Assembly (NCBI RefSeq): GCF_025685625.1
Contig: NZ_JAGSYI010000001.1
Coordinates: 558,001 to 622,000 of the forward strand
DNA: 64,000 bases
Reading direction: 5' to 3'
Origin: Acidicapsa acidisoli
Lineage (GTDB): Bacteria; Acidobacteriota; Terriglobia; Terriglobales; Acidobacteriaceae
The notes under the pieces were generated by a model. It made no database searches, was not told where the DNA came from, and worked only from the letters and a program-made list of their open reading frames with translations. Of this stretch, positions 9,707 to 17,781 are shown piece by piece (position 1 is the first letter of the stretch; every line of letters begins with the position of its first letter). The translations under genes were made by a program, and so were the position numbers.

Positions 9707-10279
9707 TTACTTCGCAGCGTTGACTTGCACCGAGGCATCCACATTGGCCCACTTCACATGCAGTTCGGTGGAATTGCCGCTTGTCTTCTCAAAGTCGATG
9801 ACCATCGTCTCGACCGGCGATACATTGGAGCCAACCGTCATCGGCGTGCGGCCAAGATCCTGCGGCTCGTTGTAGACCGTGCCCCACTGGCCGGTCTGTT
9901 TGTTGATAATCAGCTTCCAGCCATCGGCGGCCGGGAGGGTATAGAGCGTGTAGTTTCCGGCTGGAACCTTGAGGTCGCCGATTTGCAGGTCGCCTGAGGT
10001 TTTGAAGGTTGTAGCGGGATTTGCGCCGGTTCTCCAGACCTTGCCGTAGGGCACCAATGCGCCGAATATCTCGCGACCGCGCATTGAGGGAGCGCCGTAG
10101 TCAATTGTGATTGATGCGTTGGTCAGCGTGACCTCCGCCTTGGCTGGCGGGCTCAGCACTTTTTTCGGGGCGGCATTCGACGGCTGCGCACTCTGCGCGT
10201 AGGCCGGTTGAGACAGAACGGCAGTGACAACACCAGCGGAAATGCAACAAGCTACAACAGCAATCAGCGGTAAACGCAT
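9707..10279 (-). CDS. exported DUF2911 protein
   Basis: 190 residues from ATG 10279, which follows a clear GGAGAGGTG. The N-terminus is a signal peptide ending at PAYAQ (about residue 29). The mature part carries the DUF2911 core: the start of the fold in APKKVLSPPAKAEVT, then YGAPSMRGREIFGALVPYG, KVWRTGANPATTF and a beta-rich end. This family is common in Acidobacteria and Bacteroidetes and has no established function; it is predicted to be periplasmic. A longer in-frame start at 10387 lacks a ribosome-binding site. Confidence 0.85.
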   Translation of the reverse strand: MRLPLIAVVACCISAGVVTAVLSQPAYAQSAQPSNAAPKKVLSPPAKAEVTLTNASITIDYGAPSMRGREIFGALVPYGKVWRTGANPATTFKTSGDLQIGDLKVPAGNYTLYTLPAADGWKLIINKQTGQWGTVYNEPQDLGRTPMTVGSNVSPVETMVIDFEKTSGNSTELHVKWANVDASVQVNAAK

Positions 10280-10929
10280 GGGGAACACCTCTCCACGCCA
10301 GAGTGTAGCAAAGCGGGCTGCATTTGTTGTCACTTCCAGATAATTGCATGAACCGAAAATGCGGGTTTTCCGCCAAAAAGCGAACAAAAGGAGTAGCCCC
10401 CCCGGGGGGGGGATACCATTTTTATGGCGTATCCTCTACCAAATGTGTAGCTTACGAGGAAATTCGGGCGCGATTTTCCGCGGTTTTGGGCCGTTTTTGT
10501 GCACTTTTTGCTGCAAATGAATGCCATCCGTGGTGGTAGAGGGATATCGGTATTCCCAGCTCCACCTTCCAGTATGCGCGGGTCAGGGGTAATTCTGCGC
10601 AATGGGAGTGGGACGCTGGAATGGATGGGCCCGCATGGGTTTGGGATGGCCTTGTTCGGGGTTATTGCCCGTTCCATGCAACTGTCTTACATGTGGGTAG
10701 AATTGATCGGGCCTTCAGCCCTCTAAGTTTCCAGTTGGTTTCCGTTACCCAGCCCGTTGGGTTGGGCTGGGATAGTGGCGCGCCGTTGGCGCTTGTAGGG
10801 CGGGCGATCTTGCGTGCGATCTCGCGATCTCTCGCACTGCCTGCCGTTCCCATGTTTGTTCATACGATTGCCCGGCGCTCCCCCGATAGACGAGGAATTT
10901 TTGCCCGAGATGGAGTATTCTAAACAAGC
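10280..10929. other. 650-bp gene-free spacer, probable dispersed repeat
   Basis: No convincing gene is seen. The stretch has seven C followed by nine G (10397-10412) and several short palindromes: GGGC-CTTCA-GCCC near 10708, CCCAGCCC paired with GGGCTGGG near 10750-10773, and GCGCC-GTT-GGCGC near 10780-10792. The composition and hairpin density resemble an accessory repeat. It ends directly at the tRNA-Arg gene. Confidence 0.45.
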
Positions 10930-11006
10930 GCGCCCGTAGCTCAGCTGGATAGAGCGAACGCCTCCGAAGCGTTAGGCCAGAAGTTCGAATCTTCTCGGGC
11001 GCACCA
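10930..11006 (+). tRNA. tRNA-Arg (anticodon CCG)
   Basis: A canonical 7/5 cloverleaf: acceptor GCGCCCG/CGGGCGC, D arm GCTC..GAGC, anticodon stem AACGC/GCGTT with loop CTCCGAA (anticodon CCG, reads CGG), T arm AGAAG-TTCGAAT-CTTCT, discriminator A and an encoded CCA. It serves as an internal contrast to the unusual tRNA at 17782. Confidence 0.97.
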
Positions 11007-11033
11007 TCCCTCTTTCATCGCTCCCCTGCCAAC

Positions 11034-12380
11034 TTATTTCGCCGGATCGACCAGCGCTCCGTACACGACTGCCCGGCTCAGGTACTGCAGGTTCATTCCG
11101 CCGTTTCCGCCCATGCGCTGAATCATGCCGACAAAGACAATGTCGTTCGTTGGATCGATCCAGAACCAGGTTCCTGCTGCTCCGTCCCAGAAAAATGTGC
11201 CTTTGCCGTCGGGTAGATTCGCGTCTCCGGGATTGAAGACGACCGCGCAGTTGTAGCCGTAGCCGAAGCCCGGGCGCATGGTCTGCGCTCCGATGCCGAA
11301 CTCGCCGGTCAGCAGGCTGGGCGGCAGGTGGTTGGAACTCATCAGCTTTACGGTGGCCGGGGCCAGTACGCGTGTCCCGTTCAGTTCGCCGCCTCCGGCG
11401 AGCATTGAGGCAAACCGGTAATAGTCCTCGGCTGTCGAAACCATGCCGCCGCCGCCCGAGGGCAGCGTGGGCAGGTGATCATAGTCGCGCGGGTTCGGGC
11501 CGGCGTTGGAGTCGGCTTCCAGTTCCCCGTTCGCGGCGGAGCGATAGAGGGTCATGAACCGGCTGCGCTTCTCTTCTGGAACAAAGAATCCGGCATCCTT
11601 CATGCCCAGCGGCTCGTAGATGTGCTCTCGCATGAAATCCGGGAGCGATTGCCCAGAGAGCTTTTCGACGATGTAGCCCTGAATATCCATCGAGACGCTG
11701 TACCGCCATTGCGTGCCGGGCTGGTAGACGAGCGGAATCTTCGCCAGCTTCTCGATCATCTCGTGCAGATTTGCCGACTGCAGCACCTTTTGGTCGCGAT
11801 ACAGGGCGTCTATGGGCGTGTCACCGAAGAAGCCATAGGTGAAGCCAGCGGTGTGCGTCATCAGTTCGCGCATGGTTGGCGCGTGATCCGGGTCGGCGAG
11901 GATCATCTTGCCGTCACCGTTCATTCCCTTGAACACCTTCAGGTCCTTGAATTCCGGAATGAACTTGGAGATCGGGTCAGACGGCAGCCACTTGCCCTGC
12001 TCATAGAGGATCATCATCGCTACGCCGGTCACCGGCTTGGTCATGGAGTAGTCGCGGAAGATCGTATCTTTGGTGATTGGCGTGTGGCCCGCCATATCGC
12101 GCTCGCCGTAGGTGCGGTAGTCCACGACCTTGCCGTGCCGGGCCAGGATGGTGACGATTCCGGCCTGAAGCTTTTTGTCGACCGCCTCTTGCATCAGCGC
12201 GTGGAGGCGCTCAAGGCGTTCGGAGGAAAAGCCCACGGTCTCTGGCGTGGTCACGGTGAGATCGACGGCGGCCGGCTTCTGGCCTTTCTCCTGCGCATGG
12301 AGGCATGCGCCTGCCAGGAGGATGGCGACGGAGAGGGCAATGATGGTACTTGGGCTCTTATGCAGAGTGGGAATGTTCAC
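11034..12380 (-). CDS. serine hydrolase of the class C beta-lactamase/esterase family
   Basis: 448 residues with an N-terminal signal sequence (about 1-29), so periplasmic. The nucleophile motif is S112-M-T-K115 (RDYSMTKPVTG), and the Tyr motif is Y227-S-V-S. The fold continues to a conserved GTFFWDGAAGTWFWIDP near the C-terminus, the region that carries the third motif in this family. Members include esterases, D-aminopeptidases and penicillin-binding-like enzymes; resistance to beta-lactams cannot be claimed. A 15-bp tandem repeat lies just upstream. Confidence 0.88.
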   Translation of the reverse strand: MNIPTLHKSPSTIIALSVAILLAGACLHAQEKGQKPAAVDLTVTTPETVGFSSERLERLHALMQEAVDKKLQAGIVTILARHGKVVDYRTYGERDMAGHTPITKDTIFRDYSMTKPVTGVAMMILYEQGKWLPSDPISKFIPEFKDLKVFKGMNGDGKMILADPDHAPTMRELMTHTAGFTYGFFGDTPIDALYRDQKVLQSANLHEMIEKLAKIPLVYQPGTQWRYSVSMDIQGYIVEKLSGQSLPDFMREHIYEPLGMKDAGFFVPEEKRSRFMTLYRSAANGELEADSNAGPNPRDYDHLPTLPSGGGGMVSTAEDYYRFASMLAGGGELNGTRVLAPATVKLMSSNHLPPSLLTGEFGIGAQTMRPGFGYGYNCAVVFNPGDANLPDGKGTFFWDGAAGTWFWIDPTNDIVFVGMIQRMGGNGGMNLQYLSRAVVYGALVDPAK

Positions 12381-12430
12381 GGGGCCTCGGTGTAAATGTA
12401 TGTGGATGCGTCGATGTGACCGGTCAAGGT

Positions 12431-12475
12431 CTGCAGCATCAAGGTTTGCCGCATCAAGGTTTGCCGCATTCGGCG
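12431..12475. repeat. 15-bp tandem repeat upstream of the serine hydrolase
   Basis: Three units of 15 bp (CTGCAGCATCAAGGT, TTGCCGCATCAAGGT, TTGCCGCATTCGG..) run from 12431 to 12475, about 50 bp before the hydrolase start on the minus strand. The third is degenerate at its end. Confidence 0.7.
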
Positions 12476-12566
12476 GCTTTCGCGTTGAGAAAAGATGGTT
12501 TGTCTGATCGCACTCTTTATACCAAAGACGGCGGCTTCTTAAGAGGGTGACGGAGGATTTGGTGGT

Positions 12567-12662
12567 GGGTCAGTTTGAAAAAGGCCAACCCTCAGGGGCT
12601 GAAGCCCCGGAATTTGCAGGACTGAATGTACGGGCTAAAGCCCGTACCCTTCGAACTGACCC
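12567..12662. repeat. REPIN-like 96-bp palindromic repeat
   Basis: Outer arms GGGTCAGTTTGAA (12567-12579) and TTCGAACTGACCC (12650-12662) pair at 12 of 13 positions. Inside are two hairpins with the same core: GGGGCT-GA-AGCCCC (12595-12608) and GTACGGGCT-AA-AGCCCGTAC (12628-12647). Two REP-type hairpins within an outer inverted repeat is the layout of a REPIN. A RAYT transposase is not in the window. Confidence 0.75.
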
Positions 12663-12786
12663 GCTACCTAAGATTTGGCCGCTCTTGATGTAACCAGCCC
12701 CGCCAAACAAACATCCAGACTGCGTGTACCATCTACCCTTATCCTGCCTTTGCTCGCTACATGCAGATTGAGGTTCAGCGGAAAAC

Positions 12787-13575
12787 ATGCGCGATCGCCA
12801 ACGCAGAGAACGGCCCCGGCCATGGCCCGACGAGCGGCAGGCGGCCTCATCGGCATGGATGATTTCGTTTCGCCGAATCAACTGGTGGCTGGCATGGGTT
12901 TCGTGGGCGTTAAGCCACTGGGCCCTGCTCGATGTTCTTGACCATCTAGGCACGTTTTCGGTGCTGATCGCGGTCGTCTTTTACTTTGCGGACAGCGGCA
13001 ATCGCGTTAAGCAAAAGCACTACCAGGCGTGGCAGGTCATCAATACGGCACAAGGCAAGGGCGGCAGCGGCGGGCGTATCGAAGCTCTGCAGGAGCTGAA
13101 CGCAGATCACGTCTCACTGACAGGCGTGGACGCCGGGGGAGCTTTCCTACGGGGCATCCAACTCGAGCACGCTCATCTTGAGCGCTGCGATCTGCACGCG
13201 GCAGATTTGCGCAGCGGCGATCTCAAATTCGCGAGGCTGCCGGATAGCAATTTGCAGGGCGCCAACTTTCGCCAGGCGGATCTATCAGGCGCAGACCTGC
13301 GCTCGGCTGAATTGCAGGATTCTGATCTGAATCAGGCGAATCTGGACAACGCAGACCTCGCCGGAACCGACCTGAGCCGCGCAGACCTACGGTTGGCGAA
13401 CGTCAATAATTTTGCCTGGAAAGACATTCAGTCAATGCAGTTGGCCAATGTCTATGGCATCCGGAATGCCTCTGCCGAATTCCTGGCATTTGCGCAGAAA
13501 CACGGAGCGGTCAGTCTCGAATCGGATGAGGACTGGAACGTACTTCTGCGCAAGGCGGCGAGCGGGACGAAGTAG
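12787..13575 (+). CDS. membrane-anchored pentapeptide-repeat protein
   Basis: 262 residues. The first 25 residues are Arg-rich, then two hydrophobic helices (about 31-49 and 54-68) form a hairpin anchor. Residues about 105-205 are pentapeptide repeats with the A(D/N)LXX pattern (for example ADLSRADLRLANVNN), expected to fold as a right-handed quadrilateral helix. Function in this class is usually unknown; some bind DNA gyrase, but nothing here supports that. The start could be later than ATG 12787, because the N-terminus is unusually basic. Confidence 0.8.
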   Translation: MRDRQRRERPRPWPDERQAASSAWMISFRRINWWLAWVSWALSHWALLDVLDHLGTFSVLIAVVFYFADSGNRVKQKHYQAWQVINTAQGKGGSGGRIEALQELNADHVSLTGVDAGGAFLRGIQLEHAHLERCDLHAADLRSGDLKFARLPDSNLQGANFRQADLSGADLRSAELQDSDLNQANLDNADLAGTDLSRADLRLANVNNFAWKDIQSMQLANVYGIRNASAEFLAFAQKHGAVSLESDEDWNVLLRKAASGTK

Positions 13576-13655
13576 CAGGATTTTCAGTCCAGCCAGATCG
13601 TAGACCACGGCGCACCGGTATACACTCGATCCGAATATCGACGAGGGTGATTTCG

Positions 13656-15299
13656 GTGGCCAATTCGATTAAACCGGCTGCGCTCGCAGCTCTGCTTCTT
13701 TGTTGCGCTTTCACTCTTGCGGTGCAGGCTCAGGCGGCAGCAATACCTGTTCCACCACCGCCGATGGGGTGGTCGTCGTGGAACAGCTTTTCCAACACGG
13801 TTGATTCGCAAGTGGTCATGAATCAGGCGAAGGCCGTAGCCGCCAACGGTATGCAGAAGGCCGGTTATCAGTACATCAATATCGATGAAGGCTGGTGGCT
13901 CGGCCAGCGCGATGCCGAGGGCAACATCGTCGTCGATGCCAAGGCATGGCCGCCGATTGCTGAGGGAGAGCAGCCGGGAGATATGGGCAATATTGTCCGT
14001 TATATTCACGGACTGGGACTGAAGGCCGGAATCTACACCGACGCGGGCGCGGACGGATGCAGCACAGTCGGGCCAGACCTTGGGCCGTCTTACCCGCGTA
14101 CCGGCAGCGAAGGCCATTACGAGCAGGATTTCCTGCAATTCGCCAAGTGGGGATTCGACTACGTGAAGGTCGACTGGTGCGGAGGCGACAAGGAAAATCT
14201 CGACCCGGCCATCCAGTACGCCGAGATTGCCCGGGCCATTGCACACACGGAGGCCATTACGGGCCACCGGCTTTATTTTTCCATCTGCAACTGGGGTAAG
14301 CATAGTCCGTGGACCTGGGCGCCGAATATCGGCGGAGTTACGGCTGACGTCTGGCGTACGGGTGGCGATATTGTCGCGCCTATCGTTGCCGGGACGAAGA
14401 ACGCCGACCGCAAGGCTAGTTTCAAAGAGGTTTTGCGCGAATTTGACCAGGCGCAGCACCCGGAGGCGCAGCATTCCGGCTTCTATAACGATCCGGACAT
14501 GATGGTGGTCGGGATGCCCGGACTTACGAATCAGGAGAGTCGCGCTCATATGAGCTTGTGGGCTATCTCAGGAGGGCCGTTGCTGGTGGGCGCGGACCTG
14601 ACACGGCTGAGCGCGACGGATCTCGCAACGCTCACCAATCCGGATGTGCTTCGGATCGATCAGGACTCCCTCGGGCTGCAATGCGTTAAGGTTGCTGAAC
14701 CGGCGGCGGGGCTCGAAGTTTGGGCGAAGCCGCTCACTACGATCGGTGAGCGCGCCGTCCTGCTGCTCAACCGGAGTGCTTCGCCGGGAGCGATCTCTGT
14801 CGCATGGCGCGATTTGGGACTGAGCGACGGCTCCTCTGTCACGGTGCGAGATGCCTGGACGGGAAAGGATCTTGGAGAGTTTGCATCGGCGTACTCCGCG
14901 ACGGTGCCCGCTGGAGACGCCGTTCTCCTTTTTGCGCTTGGGAGCGAGGGCGCAACGACTGCCTATTTTCCCGAACAGCTAAAGGCCGCGCCCGCCAGCG
15001 GACAGACTTTGGCTCTCGGACGGGATAAGCAACTCACCTTCGCTCATGTGGCTTCCAGATTTCCTATTGCCAGGATTCGCATCACCTACACCAACCCCGA
15101 TAAGACAGCCCGATTCGCCGAGCTTCGCGTGAATGGACGAATCGCGACCCGAATCGCGTTTCCGCAGACGGGAGGGGACGGCGCGACAGGCACTCTGTCG
15201 ATCGAGTCTCCGATGGAGACGGGTGGTGCAAAGAACATACTGGCCTTTTCTGTTTCAGGCGATCCGGGACCCGTCCTTCAATCGATCTCGTTGCAATGA
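13656..15299 (+). CDS. GH27 alpha-galactosidase, secreted
   Basis: 547 residues from GTG 13656, chosen over GTG 13647 because GAGG at 13643-13646 is then 9 bases away. The signal peptide ends near VQAQA. The GH27 barrel begins at PPPMGWSSWNSF. The nucleophile is the Asp of YVKVDWCGG (D173) and the acid/base lies in FYNDPDMMVVG. It hydrolyses terminal alpha-galactosides. After the catalytic and small beta domains, a C-terminal region of about 100 residues resembles a carbohydrate-binding beta-sandwich (CBM35-like). This fits a plant-polysaccharide-degrading soil bacterium with a receptor for oligosaccharides. Confidence 0.92.
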   Translation: MANSIKPAALAALLLCCAFTLAVQAQAAAIPVPPPPMGWSSWNSFSNTVDSQVVMNQAKAVAANGMQKAGYQYINIDEGWWLGQRDAEGNIVVDAKAWPPIAEGEQPGDMGNIVRYIHGLGLKAGIYTDAGADGCSTVGPDLGPSYPRTGSEGHYEQDFLQFAKWGFDYVKVDWCGGDKENLDPAIQYAEIARAIAHTEAITGHRLYFSICNWGKHSPWTWAPNIGGVTADVWRTGGDIVAPIVAGTKNADRKASFKEVLREFDQAQHPEAQHSGFYNDPDMMVVGMPGLTNQESRAHMSLWAISGGPLLVGADLTRLSATDLATLTNPDVLRIDQDSLGLQCVKVAEPAAGLEVWAKPLTTIGERAVLLLNRSASPGAISVAWRDLGLSDGSSVTVRDAWTGKDLGEFASAYSATVPAGDAVLLFALGSEGATTAYFPEQLKAAPASGQTLALGRDKQLTFAHVASRFPIARIRITYTNPDKTARFAELRVNGRIATRIAFPQTGGDGATGTLSIESPMETGGAKNILAFSVSGDPGPVLQSISLQ

Positions 15300-15423
15300 G
15301 TGCGGGCATTCCCGCCAGTCCATATCTGGGTTTCTCAAATCCGGGTATCGCAACCGCTACACTAAAGAAGCACGCCGGACGTTTCCGCGCGTCTTGGCTT
15401 TCCCACCACGTTGAAGGAATTCT

Positions 15424-16251
15424 ATGCACTGGAACACTGAACAGATTCTCTGGGCCCTTGTTTTGGCCGCGCACCTCGTACTTTTGATCGTCCTGCTGGG
15501 GCGTGATCGCGTTGCCCGCTTTCCGTGGTTTTCGACCGTCACCGTACTCTCCACGGTGCACCTTATTGCCGACCATCTGCTGCACGGCAAGCTCACCTCG
15601 CTCGCATTCTACTGGCAGACTTATACGGCCGTTCTGCTGGAGTCGATTCTTGGGATTCTGGTTTTAATTGAGTTGGCGCGGCACGTCTTTTCGAACTGCA
15701 AGGCACCGTTTGTTCTGAACTCCAAAGGCTGGCTTGGCTGGACGCTTGTGACCGGCGGCGTGGCGCTCGGCGCAGTGTGGCTCTGGGGTCCGTGGCCCAC
15801 ATGGAAGGCGCTCAGCGCGGAGCCCAAGCAGTTGCCGCTGCTTCTCGTCGTGCTGACGGCGATGAAAGCTCAGCTTTTCCTCTCGATCGTTACGGTTGAG
15901 GCCGCGCTGCTTTTGCGCATCTTCGGCAAACGCTTCGGCTCGGGCTGGAAGAGCCACGACCAGCAGATTGCACTTGGGCTTTCCACCTACGCGCTGGGCT
16001 TCCTTGCGGTACAGGCGACGACCGACATCATCAAGCACAACCTCCATCTCACCAGCCGCGAGCAGTACGAACATATCGTCCGCCTCTTCACAAACCTGGA
16101 CAATGGGCGCTTTGCCCTTTGGCTGCTGGTGCTGATCTGGTGGATCGTCTGGCTCTGGCGGAACGAGTCCGGCGACCCCGCCGCTTTGACCGCTCCCGTG
16201 GAAACTCCGGCTCTTGACGCCCCGCGGTCGCTGGATACTGAAATCCCTTAA
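15424..16251 (+). CDS. multi-spanning membrane protein of unknown function
   Basis: 275 residues with about seven hydrophobic helices (near 9-26, 38-54, 65-88, 105-122, 137-160, 182-205, 225-241) and a short acidic C-terminal tail. No family is recognised. Charged His/Asp residues sit within helices (for example IADHLLHGK). The start ATG 15424 follows GAAGGAAT. The gene ends 66 bp before the left target duplication of the transposon, so its 3' flank was rearranged by the insertion. Confidence 0.75.
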   Translation: MHWNTEQILWALVLAAHLVLLIVLLGRDRVARFPWFSTVTVLSTVHLIADHLLHGKLTSLAFYWQTYTAVLLESILGILVLIELARHVFSNCKAPFVLNSKGWLGWTLVTGGVALGAVWLWGPWPTWKALSAEPKQLPLLLVVLTAMKAQLFLSIVTVEAALLLRIFGKRFGSGWKSHDQQIALGLSTYALGFLAVQATTDIIKHNLHLTSREQYEHIVRLFTNLDNGRFALWLLVLIWWIVWLWRNESGDPAALTAPVETPALDAPRSLDTEIP

Positions 16252-16325
16252 GACAATCTGTCTAACGGTCCGGAATCTGCCGGCTAAGATTCGGCATATC
16301 GAGAAAAAATGACCCTTGCACGAGA

Positions 16326-16348
16326 GATTATTATACACTTGACACAGA
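16326..16348. repeat. left terminal inverted repeat of the transposon
   Basis: 23 bp, identical to the right end except at positions 3 and 4. The inner part contains TTGACA, which also serves as the -35 box of the transposase promoter. The 8-bp target duplication GCACGAGA precedes it. Confidence 0.9.
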
Positions 16349-16367
16349 AAGAGAATAGCGCGATACT
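16339..16367 (+). promoter_or_regulatory. predicted transposase promoter inside the left end
   Basis: TTGACA at 16339-16344, a 17-bp spacer and GATACT at 16362-16367 (4 of 6 consensus). It lies 23 bases before the transposase ATG, and the SD-like GAGGGCGCT is just upstream of that start. Confidence 0.6.
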
Positions 16368-16390
16368 TGAGATGTAGTCAAGAGGGCGCT

Positions 16391-17353
16391 ATGAACTTGA
16401 TAGACGTAAACGAAAAGTTCGCAACCGACGAGCAATGCTTGGTGTATCTGGAACAGATGCGCTGGCCGGATGGTATCGTTCTCTGCCCTGTATGTGGCTG
16501 CGACCGAATCAGCCGGATCACTCGCAAAGTCACCAAAGACACCGACAATAAGCGAGCGCAGCTTTACCAGTGCCTTGAGAAGACCTGCAAACAGCAATTC
16601 TCGGCTACCAGCGGAACGATCTTTAACGACTCGCATCTCCCATTGCACAAGTGGTTCATGGCTCTGGCGCTGGTCGTAGACGCGAAAAAGGGCATGAGCG
16701 CGAAGCAATTGCAGTCCCACTTGGGTATTGGCTCTTATCGCACAGCATGGTATCTGTGCCATCGCATCCGCAAGGCAATGGACGTGGATCAATCCGAGTT
16801 CCCTAAGATGACCGGCGTAGTGGAAATGGACGAAACCTATGTCGGTGGGAAAACGATTCGTCGGGGCAAGCAGGCGGGACGAGGAACAAGGAATAAAGAC
16901 ATCGTGGTTGCGATCCGTCAACGCGGTGGCCCGGTGCGCTTCATGCAGGCCGATTCAGTGCGCGCTGAAGACCTGAAAATGATCGCGGAAGCATACATCA
17001 GCGATGACGTCGAAATGATCGTTACGGATGACTTCAAGAGCTACCCGCTGGCCCTTAAGCGGTTCGAGGGAAAGCATCACCGCATCAACCATTCACTCGG
17101 TTACTATGTTCGCGGCGACGAAAACGAAATCCACACAAATACCGTAGAATCAGCGTTTTCTCTATTCAAACGCGGTCTAAATGGCAGCTATCACATAGTT
17201 TCAATAAAGCATCTTCACCGCTACTTAGCAGAGTTTGAATATCGCTTCAATGAACGCAAAAATGCAGATCGTTTCCAGAAGATTCTAGGCCGCATGATGC
17301 AGGCCGAACCTCTAGAGTACAAGGCTATTACTGCTTCGCCGGAGCAGGCTTAG
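16391..17353 (+). CDS. IS1595-family transposase
   Basis: 320 residues from ATG 16391, preceded by GAGGG. The N-terminal zinc ribbon uses C32, C35, C61 and C66 (LCPVCGC..LYQCLEKTC). A helix-turn-helix follows (AKQLQSHLGIGSYRTAWYLCHRIRKAM). The DDE-type core is D147 (VEMDETYVGGK), D213/D214 (VTDDFKSY) and N250-x-x-E253 with K260 (HTNTVESAFSLFKRG), the IS1595/ISXO2 signature. It appears full length and intact, so it could be active. It is the only transposase in the element, and its stop codon is TAG. Confidence 0.96.
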   Translation: MNLIDVNEKFATDEQCLVYLEQMRWPDGIVLCPVCGCDRISRITRKVTKDTDNKRAQLYQCLEKTCKQQFSATSGTIFNDSHLPLHKWFMALALVVDAKKGMSAKQLQSHLGIGSYRTAWYLCHRIRKAMDVDQSEFPKMTGVVEMDETYVGGKTIRRGKQAGRGTRNKDIVVAIRQRGGPVRFMQADSVRAEDLKMIAEAYISDDVEMIVTDDFKSYPLALKRFEGKHHRINHSLGYYVRGDENEIHTNTVESAFSLFKRGLNGSYHIVSIKHLHRYLAEFEYRFNERKNADRFQKILGRMMQAEPLEYKAITASPEQA

Positions 17354-17465
17354 GGGGGATTATCGTCCCGCCCGTCTTCTCACTTTTTATGGTCGTCGTC
17401 TTCTCATGCGGCGTGCTCATCATGCGATGCAACAAGCTGTCGAATTGCGACTTATCTACCTTCAA
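17328..17465 (-). CDS. 45-residue basic small protein encoded inside the transposon
   Basis: Starts at TTG 17465 with GAGAGGTG five bases upstream. The sequence begins MKVDKSQFDSLLHRMM and ends in a Lys/Pro-rich tail (TIIPPKPAPAKQ). It looks protein-like: an amphipathic N-terminal helix, then a basic disordered end. It resembles short hypothetical proteins that I have seen in other bacteria, but I cannot name a family. It is antisense to the transposase, overlapping its last 26 bases, so its transcript could affect transposase expression. Confidence 0.6.
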   Translation of the reverse strand: MKVDKSQFDSLLHRMMSTPHEKTTTIKSEKTGGTIIPPKPAPAKQ

Positions 17466-17625
17466 GGTTCACCTCTCTCCGGGTTTCTCCGGGTTTTTAC
17501 GGAATTAGTAGGTAGTTATACCAGAATTCCACCTTATCCACATGAATTTGCACTTGCGAAACTACTCAAAAGGTGCTCATACTTAGAAGTTGCTTATTTT
17601 CAGTACCGAGGTGCAGACGCACGAA

Positions 17626-17647
17626 AACCCCTCTGCCAGGAGGGGTT
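17626..17647 (+). other. 8-bp hairpin in the transposon cargo region
   Basis: AACCCCTC (17626-17633), loop TGCCAG, then GAGGGGTT (17640-17647). It may end transcripts from the transposase side, but there is no following T-run. The surrounding 17466-17740 holds no other supported gene. Confidence 0.5.
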
Positions 17648-17740
17648 CCGCGAAGAGGTCGGAGTTAAGGTCAACTACTAACGAACTGTCCTTAAACTAC
17701 CTGCCAATCACTCTCAAGTCAATACCAATTCGCCGAAGCC

Positions 17741-17774
17741 TGAGGAAATCCCTGCTTACTAAGAGGGTTCCTCA
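17741..17774 (+). other. bulged hairpin immediately before the unusual tRNA
   Basis: TGAGGAAATCCCT (17741-17753) pairs with AGGGTTCCTCA (17764-17774), giving 7 and 4 bp around a 2-nt bulge and a 10-nt loop. It ends 7 bases before the tRNA 5' end and could mark a processing site. Confidence 0.5.
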
Positions 17775-17781
17775 CAAAAAC

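Noticed and set aside
10621-10923. 100-residue plus-strand frame before tRNA-Arg
   Set aside because: It covers palindromes of the repeat-rich spacer and has no protein-like pattern or SD.
11034-12380. Antibiotic-resistance beta-lactamase
   Set aside because: Only the general SxxK serine-hydrolase motifs are seen; esterases and peptidases share them.
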